This document shows, piece after piece, positions 52,498 through 60,419 of a stretch of 64,000 nucleotides of DNA. Source of the DNA: Lysobacterales bacterium 66-474 (GTDB taxonomy: Bacteria; Pseudomonadota; Gammaproteobacteria; Xanthomonadales; Rhodanobacteraceae); the NCBI GenBank assembly GCA_001899805.1, contig MKWP01000015.1, forward strand, positions 806,001-870,000, in the 5' to 3' direction. The stretch's first letter is position 1; each line of letters begins with the position of its first letter. The notes beneath the pieces are model-generated. The model was given only the letters and a program-made list of their open reading frames with translations. It was not told where the DNA came from and searched no databases. The translations under genes were made by a program, and so were the position numbers.

Positions 52498-53595
52498 ATG
52501 TTGACGCTTGTCCGCGCTCTGCCCTTGCTTGCGTTGTGCGCCCTGCCCGCATTGGCCTCACCTGCGGTTGCGGACACCCCCTATGACTTGGCCGACTTCG
52601 CGCACGTGCGCAAGTTCGACGCCCATGTACACGCGAATTCCGATTCGACGGCGTTTCTCGAGCAGGCCCGCGCCGACGGATTCGAACTGTTGTCGATCAA
52701 CGTGGACTACCCCGATTTCCCGCCCATCGACCGGCAGCGGGACATCGCACTCGCACTCGCCGCACGCGATCCAGCACGCTTCCACTGGGCAACGACTTTT
52801 TCGATGCAGGGATTTGGAAAGTCAGGCTGGCTCAAGCGTGTCGAGACCCGTTTGCAGACCGACGTGGCGCGTGGCGCAGTTGCCGTAAAGATCTGGAAGA
52901 ACGTCGGCATGATCGAGAAGGATGCCGACGGCAGGTTCATCATGCTGGACGACCCGAGGCTCGCGCCGGTGGCGGAAACCGTGCAGCACCTGGGCGTACC
53001 GCTGATCGATCACCAGGGCGAACCGTACAATTGCTGGCTGCCCCTGTCGGAAATGACCACGGAGAACGATCGCGAATACTTTCGCAACCATCCGAAATAC
53101 TACGCCTGGCTGCACCCGGAGCTGCCACGCTACGAAACGCTGATGGCCGTACGCGACCGCTTTGTCGAAGCCCACCCGCACTTGCGATTCATCGGCGCCC
53201 ACATGGCAAGCCTGGAATGGAGCGTCGACCGCCTTGCCGAATTCCTCGACCGGCATCCCGGTACCACCGTGGATCTCGCGGCGCGCATGAGCCAGGTGCA
53301 GTACCAGTCATTGCGGGATTACAAGCATGTCCGCGACTTCTTCATCCGGTATCAGGATAGACTGCTTTACGGAACCGACCTGACGCACGAACCCGGCGCC
53401 GACAACAAGGCATTCCGTCGCGAGGCCCACGCCGTCTGGACGTCCGATTGGCGCTATCTTGCGACAGGCGTGACGCAGCGGATCGACAACCTGGATGCGG
53501 ATGTGCCCGGGCTGCGCCTGCCGCGCGCCGTCATCGACAAGCTCTACTACCGCAATGCCGTGCAGGTATTCGGGTTGCACGAGCCCAGCCATTAG
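52498..53595 (+). CDS. Exported amidohydrolase-2 family protein
   Basis: A 365-residue protein with a signal peptide (ALPLLALCALPALASPAVA). The mature part is an amidohydrolase-2 barrel: KFDAHVHANSD supplies the HxH metal site, VKIWKNVGM a conserved Lys, PLIDHQGEP and FIGAHMASLEW further His residues, and LYGTDLTHEPG the catalytic Asp. Family members hydrolyse or decarboxylate small molecules. It is divergent from the galactosidase operon and shares its operator, so it is probably co-regulated; a deacetylase-like role on amino sugars is conceivable but unproven. Confidence 0.78.
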   Translation: MLTLVRALPLLALCALPALASPAVADTPYDLADFAHVRKFDAHVHANSDSTAFLEQARADGFELLSINVDYPDFPPIDRQRDIALALAARDPARFHWATTFSMQGFGKSGWLKRVETRLQTDVARGAVAVKIWKNVGMIEKDADGRFIMLDDPRLAPVAETVQHLGVPLIDHQGEPYNCWLPLSEMTTENDREYFRNHPKYYAWLHPELPRYETLMAVRDRFVEAHPHLRFIGAHMASLEWSVDRLAEFLDRHPGTTVDLAARMSQVQYQSLRDYKHVRDFFIRYQDRLLYGTDLTHEPGADNKAFRREAHAVWTSDWRYLATGVTQRIDNLDADVPGLRLPRAVIDKLYYRNAVQVFGLHEPSH

Positions 53596-53635
53596 ACCCT
53601 TGACGCCATGCCACGTGGCATGGCGTCAGCAAGCC

Positions 53636-54415
53636 CTAGGCCAACAGCAGGCTGAAACCCACGTCCTTGCTGGCTTGGCGGATCTCTTCCGGGGCATTCG
53701 TGTCGGTGATCAGCGTGTCCAGCTCAGATATGGGCAGGATTCGATGCAGGCAGACACGTCCGAACTTGGAACTATCGGTAATGGCGATGACCCTGCCCGC
53801 CGCCTCGACCATTTTGCGGTTCAGTGTTGCTTCCGGCTCGTAGTGCGTCGTGATGCCACGCTCGAGGTCGAATCCGTCCACGCCGAGAAACAACATGTCC
53901 ACTTGCAGTCCCGCGAGCGCCTCGACGGTCAAACCGCCGTAGAACGCCATGTTCCTGCGGCGCAATTCACCGCCAAGCATGACGATGTTGATGGCCTGCT
54001 TGGAGGACAACGCCGACAGCACGCCAAAATCATTGGTGACGACCGTGATGTCGATGTTGGGCAACGCCTCGGCAAGCTGGATGCCGGTGGTGCCCGAGTC
54101 GATGACGACGGTGTTGCCCGTCTCCACCAGTTCCGCAGCGCGCTTGCCGATGCGCCGCTTGTCATCCAGGTGGACGACGCGCTTGGCCTCGTAAGTGGGC
54201 TCGGCCTGCGCGCCTCCGATCGCGTTGCTGTCGATTGCGCCACCATAGGCGCGGGTCATGACACCACGCGCGGCGAGGTAGCGCAGATCCTTGCGCACCG
54301 TCTGCAGGCTCACGCCAAAGCGCCGTGCGAGCGACGCAACCTGGACACTTCCCTGCTCCTGGACCAGTTCGCTGATCTGCAGGCGGCGTTGACTGGTATC
54401 GCGTGTGGCTGCCAT
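53636..54415 (-). CDS. agaR: DeoR-family regulator (AgaR-like)
   Basis: A 259-residue DeoR repressor. QRRLQISELVQEQGSVQVAS and FGVSLQTVRKDLRYLAARGV form the helix-turn-helix; the C-terminal sugar-phosphate sensor has VIDSGTTGIQLAEAL, VTNDFGVLSALSS and MLFLGVDGFDLERGITTHYE. The latter is the specific AgaR/GlpR-like motif. It is divergent from the TonB receptor. TTTCGTT operator copies in both cluster promoters point to control of the whole cluster, released by an amino-sugar phosphate. Confidence 0.85.
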   Translation of the reverse strand: MAATRDTSQRRLQISELVQEQGSVQVASLARRFGVSLQTVRKDLRYLAARGVMTRAYGGAIDSNAIGGAQAEPTYEAKRVVHLDDKRRIGKRAAELVETGNTVVIDSGTTGIQLAEALPNIDITVVTNDFGVLSALSSKQAINIVMLGGELRRRNMAFYGGLTVEALAGLQVDMLFLGVDGFDLERGITTHYEPEATLNRKMVEAAGRVIAITDSSKFGRVCLHRILPISELDTLITDTNAPEEIRQASKDVGFSLLLA

Positions 54416-54444
54416 GACCCCTCCATCGATTCGAAGTATGCAAT

Positions 54445-54507
54445 AGTTCGTTGTATTTCGCTATTGATGCATAACGAAACATAGTGTAGGCTGCGTTCTG
54501 TTTCGTA
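54445..54507. promoter_or_regulatory. AgaR-type operators, agaR/TonB receptor
   Basis: Four TTTCG-type sites lie in the 127-base divergent promoter: AGTTCGTTG (54445), GTATTTCG (54453), AACGAAAC in reverse (54473-54480) and GTTTCGTA (54500-54507). They resemble those at 52453-52481. Confidence 0.68.
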
Positions 54508-54542
54508 GTTGGTCTGGTCACCATGCATATCGGGGAAGAACC

Positions 54543-57452
54543 ATGAAAACTGCGCGTCTGCGACAAAAGTCACTCGTTTGCGGCATCGCCTTGGCTCTTT
54601 GGGTTCCCGGTGCCGCACTGGCACAGGGACAACAAGCCGAAAACCCTGCACAGTCTCCTGCAACCGCATCGACAACCGGTGGTGTGCAAGACGACGGTTC
54701 GAAGAAGAACCACGACGACACCACCACCCTGACGACGATTCAAGTCACCGGAGTACGTGCCAGCCTCGCGCGTTCGGTGGGTCTGAAGCGCAATGCATCC
54801 ACCGTACAGGACTCGATCACCGCACTGGAATTGGGCAAGTTTCCGGACGACAACGTTGCCGACTCACTGAGCCACATCACTGGTGTGGCCATCTCTCGCA
54901 CCGCCGGGGGAGAGGGCCAGAAAGTCAGCGTACGCGGCCTTGGGCCCGAATACACGCTAACCACTTTCAACAATCGAATCCTCGCAACGGATGGCAGCGG
55001 CCGCGACTTCGCCTTCGACGTGCTTCCATCCGACGTCATCATCGGCGCCGACGTGATCAAGGGCGCGGAAGCGTCATTGACCGAAGGTGCCATCGGCGGT
55101 CTGGTGAACTTGCGTTCGGGAAGTGCGTTTGACCAGCCGGGACAGCGTGGCGCGGTGCGCCTGGAGGGCGATCACAACCAAATGTCCGAACTCAACGGAC
55201 ACAAGTTGTCCGCGGCATACAGCAACACCTTTGCCAACAACACTTTCGGCGTCATGGCCGGCCTTGTCTACGCGAAACGCCACGACCGCACCGATGTCGC
55301 CGGCAACGACGGCGGCTGGACCCGCAACCCCGATCCGAACGACCCGAGTTGGTATGGCAACGCGTGGGGAGGAAATATCGACCTCAACGGAAACGGCATA
55401 CTGGATCCCAACGAGTACGGCTTGATCGGCCCCGGACAGTTCCGCGTCGGCTCGATCCTCGAGGACAAGAAACGCCTCGCCCTGTCAGGCAGCATCGAAT
55501 GGCGACCGACTGATTCGTTGCACGTGAAGGTGGACGGGCTCAAGACGCGCCTGAATTCACCGCAGATCGGATACCAGCAGTCGTTTTATCCGCTGTTCTC
55601 CCCCGGCCGCTGGTCCGACATGACGGTGAAAAACGGCATCGTCACCGGGCTTACCCTGGACAACCCGGACCCGGAATTGCGGCTCAATCCGGAACTGCTG
55701 AACACCACCGATTATCGCGTGGTGGATACCGCCCTCTTCGGCGCCAACGTGGCTTGGCAAGTCACGCCAGACTTCAACCTCATCGGCGACGTATACCGAT
55801 CGACTTCACGCCGGCACTCGGGTGGTCAGGACAGTTACGTGGTCCTGCGCATGAACCAGCCCAACGTCACCCGCATCGAGCTGACCGGTGACAGGGTGCC
55901 TGACGTCACCACCACGTTCGCCGATGGCCGCGACCTGAGCTCAGGGCTGGCCAATGGCGAATTCGGCCCGTCCGACTTCAATACGCATTACTTCCAGCTC
56001 GGCGGCGACAACATCGACGACCGCATCAACGGCGCATCGCTCGGCGGCAACCTGTTCGTCGACAAATTCCACGTGGACGACCTGAAGTTCGGCATCAACT
56101 TCACCGACCGGCGCAAGGCGCGCGACCTGGTCGACAACACCGTCAACGGTGGTGCCGATTACTATTCAGGCCAATACGCGATCAACGTGGGGGACCTCGG
56201 CGGCAACGTCTTGTCGCACAGGTTCACCTTGCCCAACTTCATGAGCGGTGTGCACTCGAACTTCCCGCGCAGCTTCATGGCCTTCGACATACCGGGGTAC
56301 CTGGCCGCGTTGCGCGCCTACAACGGCAAGCCTCGCCCGGGCGGCGGATCCTACGAATTCAGCGCTGCCGCACCCGCCTGGAATCCGCTGCAGAGCTATC
56401 GCGTTTCCGAGCGAACCTTCAGCACCTATTTCCAGGCAGACATGTCGGGAGAGCATTGGGACGGCAACATCGGCGTGCGCTTGGTCAAGACCGATACCAC
56501 CTCCCAGGCATGGGATGCCAAGATCCTGAGCATCACCGAGAACGGGGCGTTCAATTACACGGCGAAATATGCCGATCCGACTCCAATCACGCAGAAGGGC
56601 GACTATACCTTCGTGTTGCCGTCTGCAAACTTCGTCTGGCATTTCACCGACAAGTTGCAACTGCGTCTCGGCGCAGCGAAGACGATGGCGCGCCCCTCGG
56701 TTGAACAACTGGCGCCGACCAGCACGACCCAAAGCGTCTCATGGGGCGAGTTCACCCAGGTATTCGGCGGCAACGTCAATCTCAAGCCCTACAGCGCACG
56801 CCAAGGCGACGCATCACTGGAGTGGTACTTCGACGACAAGTCCATCTTCAACCTTGCCGTGTTCCAGAAGCGCATCGAAAACCAGATCACCACCAGCTTC
56901 GAAACGGGCCAGGACATCGGGGTGGGCCCGATCCTGGATCCGAACGGCAACCCGGTCACGAGTGGACCCACCCTGTTCAACGTGGTTCGCCCGATCAACG
57001 GTGACTACGCGAAGGTGCATGGCGTCGAAGTCGGCCTGCAGCACTTCTGGAAGAGTGGCTTTGGATTCCGGATGCAATACACGCGCAACTGGTCCGAGAG
57101 CTGGGTCGACGGACAAAAGCGGCCGCTCGAAGGCATCGCGCCATCGGTGTACTCGGTGAGCCTGATGTACGAGAAGGGGCCGTGGTCGATCGGCGCCACT
57201 GCAGACCATACCAACGGTTTCGTGACCGCGATCGGGGTACTGGGCAACGGATACAACGAGCTCGCCGATCCGCTGACTTGGCTGACCGCACATGTTTCGT
57301 ACGAGATCAACGACCAGTTCAGTATTTCGCTCGAAGGACAGAACCTGCTCGATGAGGCCCAGACATACAGCATCAACGGGAACCCGCTGCTCTCGGAAGG
57401 CTACTTCCGTTACGGACGCTCGGTGACGCTTGGCGTCAGGTTCAAGTTCTAG
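54543..57452 (+). CDS. TonB-dependent outer-membrane receptor
   Basis: A 969-residue receptor. The signal peptide (CGIALALWVPGAALAQ) is followed by a linker and a TonB-box-like TTIQVTGVRASL, the plug (ALELGKFPDDNVADSLSHIT, KVSVRGLGPEYTLTTFNNR, VIKGAEASLTEGAIGGLVNL) and a 22-strand barrel ending in the typical aromatic terminus VTLGVRFKF. The length and the DNVADSL/GLGPEY wording are those of the carbohydrate TBDTs of Xanthomonadales. Divergent from agaR, it would bring galactosaminyl or galactosyl oligosaccharides to the periplasm for the Tat-exported galactosidase. Confidence 0.92.
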   Translation: MKTARLRQKSLVCGIALALWVPGAALAQGQQAENPAQSPATASTTGGVQDDGSKKNHDDTTTLTTIQVTGVRASLARSVGLKRNASTVQDSITALELGKFPDDNVADSLSHITGVAISRTAGGEGQKVSVRGLGPEYTLTTFNNRILATDGSGRDFAFDVLPSDVIIGADVIKGAEASLTEGAIGGLVNLRSGSAFDQPGQRGAVRLEGDHNQMSELNGHKLSAAYSNTFANNTFGVMAGLVYAKRHDRTDVAGNDGGWTRNPDPNDPSWYGNAWGGNIDLNGNGILDPNEYGLIGPGQFRVGSILEDKKRLALSGSIEWRPTDSLHVKVDGLKTRLNSPQIGYQQSFYPLFSPGRWSDMTVKNGIVTGLTLDNPDPELRLNPELLNTTDYRVVDTALFGANVAWQVTPDFNLIGDVYRSTSRRHSGGQDSYVVLRMNQPNVTRIELTGDRVPDVTTTFADGRDLSSGLANGEFGPSDFNTHYFQLGGDNIDDRINGASLGGNLFVDKFHVDDLKFGINFTDRRKARDLVDNTVNGGADYYSGQYAINVGDLGGNVLSHRFTLPNFMSGVHSNFPRSFMAFDIPGYLAALRAYNGKPRPGGGSYEFSAAAPAWNPLQSYRVSERTFSTYFQADMSGEHWDGNIGVRLVKTDTTSQAWDAKILSITENGAFNYTAKYADPTPITQKGDYTFVLPSANFVWHFTDKLQLRLGAAKTMARPSVEQLAPTSTTQSVSWGEFTQVFGGNVNLKPYSARQGDASLEWYFDDKSIFNLAVFQKRIENQITTSFETGQDIGVGPILDPNGNPVTSGPTLFNVVRPINGDYAKVHGVEVGLQHFWKSGFGFRMQYTRNWSESWVDGQKRPLEGIAPSVYSVSLMYEKGPWSIGATADHTNGFVTAIGVLGNGYNELADPLTWLTAHVSYEINDQFSISLEGQNLLDEAQTYSINGNPLLSEGYFRYGRSVTLGVRFKF

Positions 57453-57802
57453 CGAACAGGGTGGGACCGGCACCAAGATCGGCAATGGATGTCCGTCGGG
57501 CTCAGCCCAGCCCAAGGGTACCGCGCGCCACTCGGCATCGAGGCCAATGACGCACCGGAGATGGCGGAACAGACTGAAGGCTGAAATCAATGGTCACAGG
57601 GACGCGACTTCGGTCGCGATCCAGCCAACTGTTGCCGGTCGTCGGACCTACCGCGTGGGCATCGCTGATCAACATCGGTACGACGGCTTGGGGGCTACCC
57701 TTCTCATTGCGCCAGCCTCGCGGCGTTTGCCGGATGCCACAAGTCCCGCAGATGTCGGAAAATGATGGTCGGCACGTGATTCCACACGCCGGAGAAGTAG
57801 TC
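57453..57802. other. gene-less stretch downstream of the TonB receptor
   Basis: About 350 bases. It holds a CGCGAC-TTCG-GTCGCG hairpin with a UUCG-type loop (57603-57618) and repeat A copy 2. No coding region is convincing. Confidence 0.55.
57628..57686 (+). repeat. dispersed repeat A, copy 2
   Basis: 59 bases matching 45213-45271 with about four differences, same orientation. See that entry for context. Confidence 0.85.
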
Positions 57803-58084
57803 ATGACCGCGCAATGTACGCATCTGGATGAAGTTCATGATGTGCAGCCCCGCACACCTGCGGGCTGCGAGGAATGCCTCAAGACGAACGGCCAATGGGT
57901 CCACCTTCGACTGTGCCTTACCTGCGGACATGTTGGATGCTGCGATTCGTCACCGGGCAAGCACGCGACCAAGCATTTCCATCAATCCCGCCATCCCATC
58001 ATCAAAAGCTTCGAGCCTGGTGAGGATTGGGGATGGTGCTACGTGGACGAGGTCATGCTCGAGCCGGCACCAGGATCGCGCTGA
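57803..58084 (+). CDS. UBP-type zinc-finger protein
   Basis: A 93-residue protein with one ZnF-UBP domain: CTHLDEVHDVQP, then CEECLKTNGQWVHLRLCLTC, GHVGCCDSSPGKHATKHFH and HPIIKSFEPGEDWGWCYVDE carry the Cys/His ligands in family order. In eukaryotes the domain binds the ubiquitin C-terminus; bacterial single-domain versions are widespread and of unknown role. ATG 57803 has GGAGAAG upstream; ATG 57752 is an alternative. A CCCCTC-GCC-GAGGGG hairpin follows at about 58118. Confidence 0.9.
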   Translation: MTAQCTHLDEVHDVQPRTPAGCEECLKTNGQWVHLRLCLTCGHVGCCDSSPGKHATKHFHQSRHPIIKSFEPGEDWGWCYVDEVMLEPAPGSR

Positions 58085-58607
58085 CGATGGCGTTGCGAAC
58101 CCCATGTGACAAGCGCCGCCCCTCGCCGAGGGGTGCGACACTGACGCGACGCTGCATAGGGGGCTGCAGATCATGGGCGAAACGCGTCTCGCGCTTGCGC
58201 CGATGGCAACCCATTGGTAGCAGGTTTCGCTTTACCTCACTCCACGCGGGCTCACCACTTCCGCGATACCGTGTGGCACACGCAGCTTTGCGGTCGATTT
58301 CGATTTCCTGGGGCATGTCTTGTCGATACGCGTCAGCCCAACGGCCTCACGCTTGAACCCTGCACTGAACCTTCCTCGTTGCGCCATGACATTCCTCTCT
58401 GCTCAGGATGAGCTTACTTGGAAGTGTCCGCGGAATCGGGGTAGAACCCGCCGCTCGATCTGTCCGATCCGAAGTACCCTGGTGTGACGCCTTTCACGTG
58501 TTGCCGTGTGAATTGCAACAAATCGCAAAGCCACGGCACCAGCCTGCGTTCGACCGCGTACGCTGCCGCCTAACCCGCACACGTTCGATCTTCGATTGCA
58601 CTGCACG
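58085..58607. other. interval with IS3 relic upstream of the histidine kinase
   Basis: About 520 bases. Apart from the hairpin at about 58118, the IS3 orfA fragment and its end, nothing is recognisable. The kinase promoter should lie in the last 150 bases. Confidence 0.5.
58320..58450 (-). mobile_element. IS3-family relic (orfA start plus end, repeat B copy 2)
   Basis: The minus strand reads MAQRGRFSAGFKREAVGLTR, the start of an IS3-type OrfA, from 58387 and then diverges. Upstream on that strand is a GAGAGGAA ribosome binding site and the 30-base end at 58421-58450 (repeat B). The remainder of the element is missing. Confidence 0.75.
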
Positions 58608-59843
58608 ATGGACGCAATGGTCCCCGATGACGTTGTGCTGGAGACAGTCGCGGTCCTGGAAACGTTGCCGTTGTCCGTGGCGCTTTTGCGTGACGACGGA
58701 TCGCTGTATTACGCCAACGCACCTGCTCGTGGCTTGGCTACCGTCATACACGATGACCCAGACCTTGGATTGGCCAAGTTGGTCGCGAATCCACCGTGGC
58801 TGAGTTCGAACCCGGATCCGCCAAGTGAAGGCTGCGAGGACTACGTAAATTGCGAGGGCATGGACGGGCTGCCGCTCTGTGTCGTGCGCCAGTGGCGCAC
58901 TTGCGGCACGACGAGTTTGCTCAGTGTGACCATTCGTCCGGCGCGCACCAGTGATCCGGACCGGTTCGATCTCCATCCGGCGTCGGCCAAGGGGGCGGAT
59001 GCGTTGTCCTCCGAGCAACACAGGATGCTGCAAGCCGACAAATTGGCGACGGTCGGACAGCTCGCGGCGGGTATGGCGCACGAAATCAACAACCCGATCT
59101 GTTACGTGCAGTCCAACATGGGCACCTTCCGCGACTACCTCAACAAGCTGTTCGGGTTGTTGGAGTTGAGCGATGACCTGCTGCGCGACACACGCATGAG
59201 CGCCGAGGAACGCGCACGAGCCATGGAGGCGCGCAAGCAAGCCGTCGATTTTTCCATGATTGTCGAGGACCTGCCGGCCCTGCTCGAAGAATCCCGCGAA
59301 GGCGTGGACAGGATCCGCAAGATCGTGCAGAACTTGCGCGACTTCTCGCGTAGTGACGCAACCGAGGCCTTTCAGCTGTACGACGTGCATCGCGCCCTTA
59401 CCACGGCGCTCGACCTTGTGCGAAGTCTGTCCAGCAAACACCTCAGCTTCGTCACTTACCTCGAATCGTTGCCGCTGGTCGAGTGCAATCCCACTGAATT
59501 GAGCCAAGTGTTCATGAACATCCTTGTCAACGCGACACAGGCGGTGGGTACGGACGGGCGCATCGAAATTGCTACCCGCATGCTTGACGCGAATCGAGTA
59601 CAAGTGGACATCAGCGACAACGGGTGCGGGATGGACGAGCACGTTCTCAGCCACGTTTTCGAACCCTTCTTCACGACCAAGGGCGTCGGCAGCGGTACCG
59701 GCCTTGGACTGTCCATCACCTTCGGCATCGTCAAAAAGCACGGTGGGGACATTGCGGTGCGCTCGTCGGTGGCCAAGGGTTCGCTGTTCCAGATCACTCT
59801 CCCCGTGAAGCAGCCGCTTGCCACGCTCGATTCTCCTGCTTGA
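58608..59843 (+). CDS. Sensor histidine kinase (soluble, PAS-like)
   Basis: A 411-residue kinase without membrane segments. Residues about 5-110 look like a degenerate PAS sensor (LETLPLSVALLRDDGSLYYA) and contain a C-x(5)-C-x(10)-C cysteine pattern around CEDYVNCEGM and LCVVRQW. The DHp helix is LATVGQLAAGMAHEINNPIC with the phospho-His. HATPase boxes N (NPTELSQVFMNILVNATQAV), G1 (DNGCGMD) and G2 (GTGLGLSI) are complete. It is followed 10 bases later by a response regulator. A TTG at 58596 is an alternative start; no clear ribosome binding site was seen. Confidence 0.9.
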   Translation: MDAMVPDDVVLETVAVLETLPLSVALLRDDGSLYYANAPARGLATVIHDDPDLGLAKLVANPPWLSSNPDPPSEGCEDYVNCEGMDGLPLCVVRQWRTCGTTSLLSVTIRPARTSDPDRFDLHPASAKGADALSSEQHRMLQADKLATVGQLAAGMAHEINNPICYVQSNMGTFRDYLNKLFGLLELSDDLLRDTRMSAEERARAMEARKQAVDFSMIVEDLPALLEESREGVDRIRKIVQNLRDFSRSDATEAFQLYDVHRALTTALDLVRSLSSKHLSFVTYLESLPLVECNPTELSQVFMNILVNATQAVGTDGRIEIATRMLDANRVQVDISDNGCGMDEHVLSHVFEPFFTTKGVGSGTGLGLSITFGIVKKHGGDIAVRSSVAKGSLFQITLPVKQPLATLDSPA

Positions 59844-59853
59844 GACCACCGTC

Positions 59854-60405
59854 ATGTACAACATCCTCGTCCTGGACGACCAATCCGCGATCATCAATGC
59901 CATGCGGCGTGTCATCGACCGAATGCCCCCGGAGTTGCTGGATTCCCGGTGCCGCGTGCATGGCTTCGACAACCCGGAGAACGCATTGGGGAGCCTGCGC
60001 GACGTGGCCTACGATGCTGTCATTTCCGACCTGCGCATGCCCGGTGGCGACGGGCTGGACTTCTTGCGCCAAGCTAGGAAGCTCCAGCCCGATGCTGTCC
60101 GCATCTTGATTAGCGGTTACGGCGATCTTCCATCGGCCATGGCTGCGATCAACGATATCGGTGTCTTTCGATTCGTGGCGAAACCCTGGGACGATGCCGA
60201 CTTGCAACTGACCCTGGCGCTGGCGCTGCAGACCTGCGCGATTCAACGTGAAAATCAGCGCCTGGCGGACGAAGTTCGCGTCCAGCGCGGCCAACTGTCA
60301 GAACAGGATGCGAGGCTGCGTGAACTCGAGGCGGAGTGTCCGGGTATCACGCGCGTCGAGCGCGACGAAACCGGTGCAATCGTGTTGAACGAGCATGATG
60401 TGTAG
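59854..60405 (+). CDS. Response regulator, receiver domain with coiled-coil tail
   Basis: A 183-residue protein. The receiver domain has ILVLDDQSAIINAM (acidic pocket), VISDLRMPGGDGLDFL (phospho-acceptor Asp), RILISGYGD and FVAKPWDD (Lys). After residue 125 comes a helical, charged tail (ENQRLADEVRVQRGQLSEQD) ending in a short acidic region, with no DNA-binding or enzymatic domain. It probably signals by protein contact, for example to the convergent EAL-REC protein, whose own receiver is similar in wording (SGYAD, TKPWND). Confidence 0.9.
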   Translation: MYNILVLDDQSAIINAMRRVIDRMPPELLDSRCRVHGFDNPENALGSLRDVAYDAVISDLRMPGGDGLDFLRQARKLQPDAVRILISGYGDLPSAMAAINDIGVFRFVAKPWDDADLQLTLALALQTCAIQRENQRLADEVRVQRGQLSEQDARLRELEAECPGITRVERDETGAIVLNEHDV

Positions 60406-60419
60406 ACGGGAAAGTCGGC

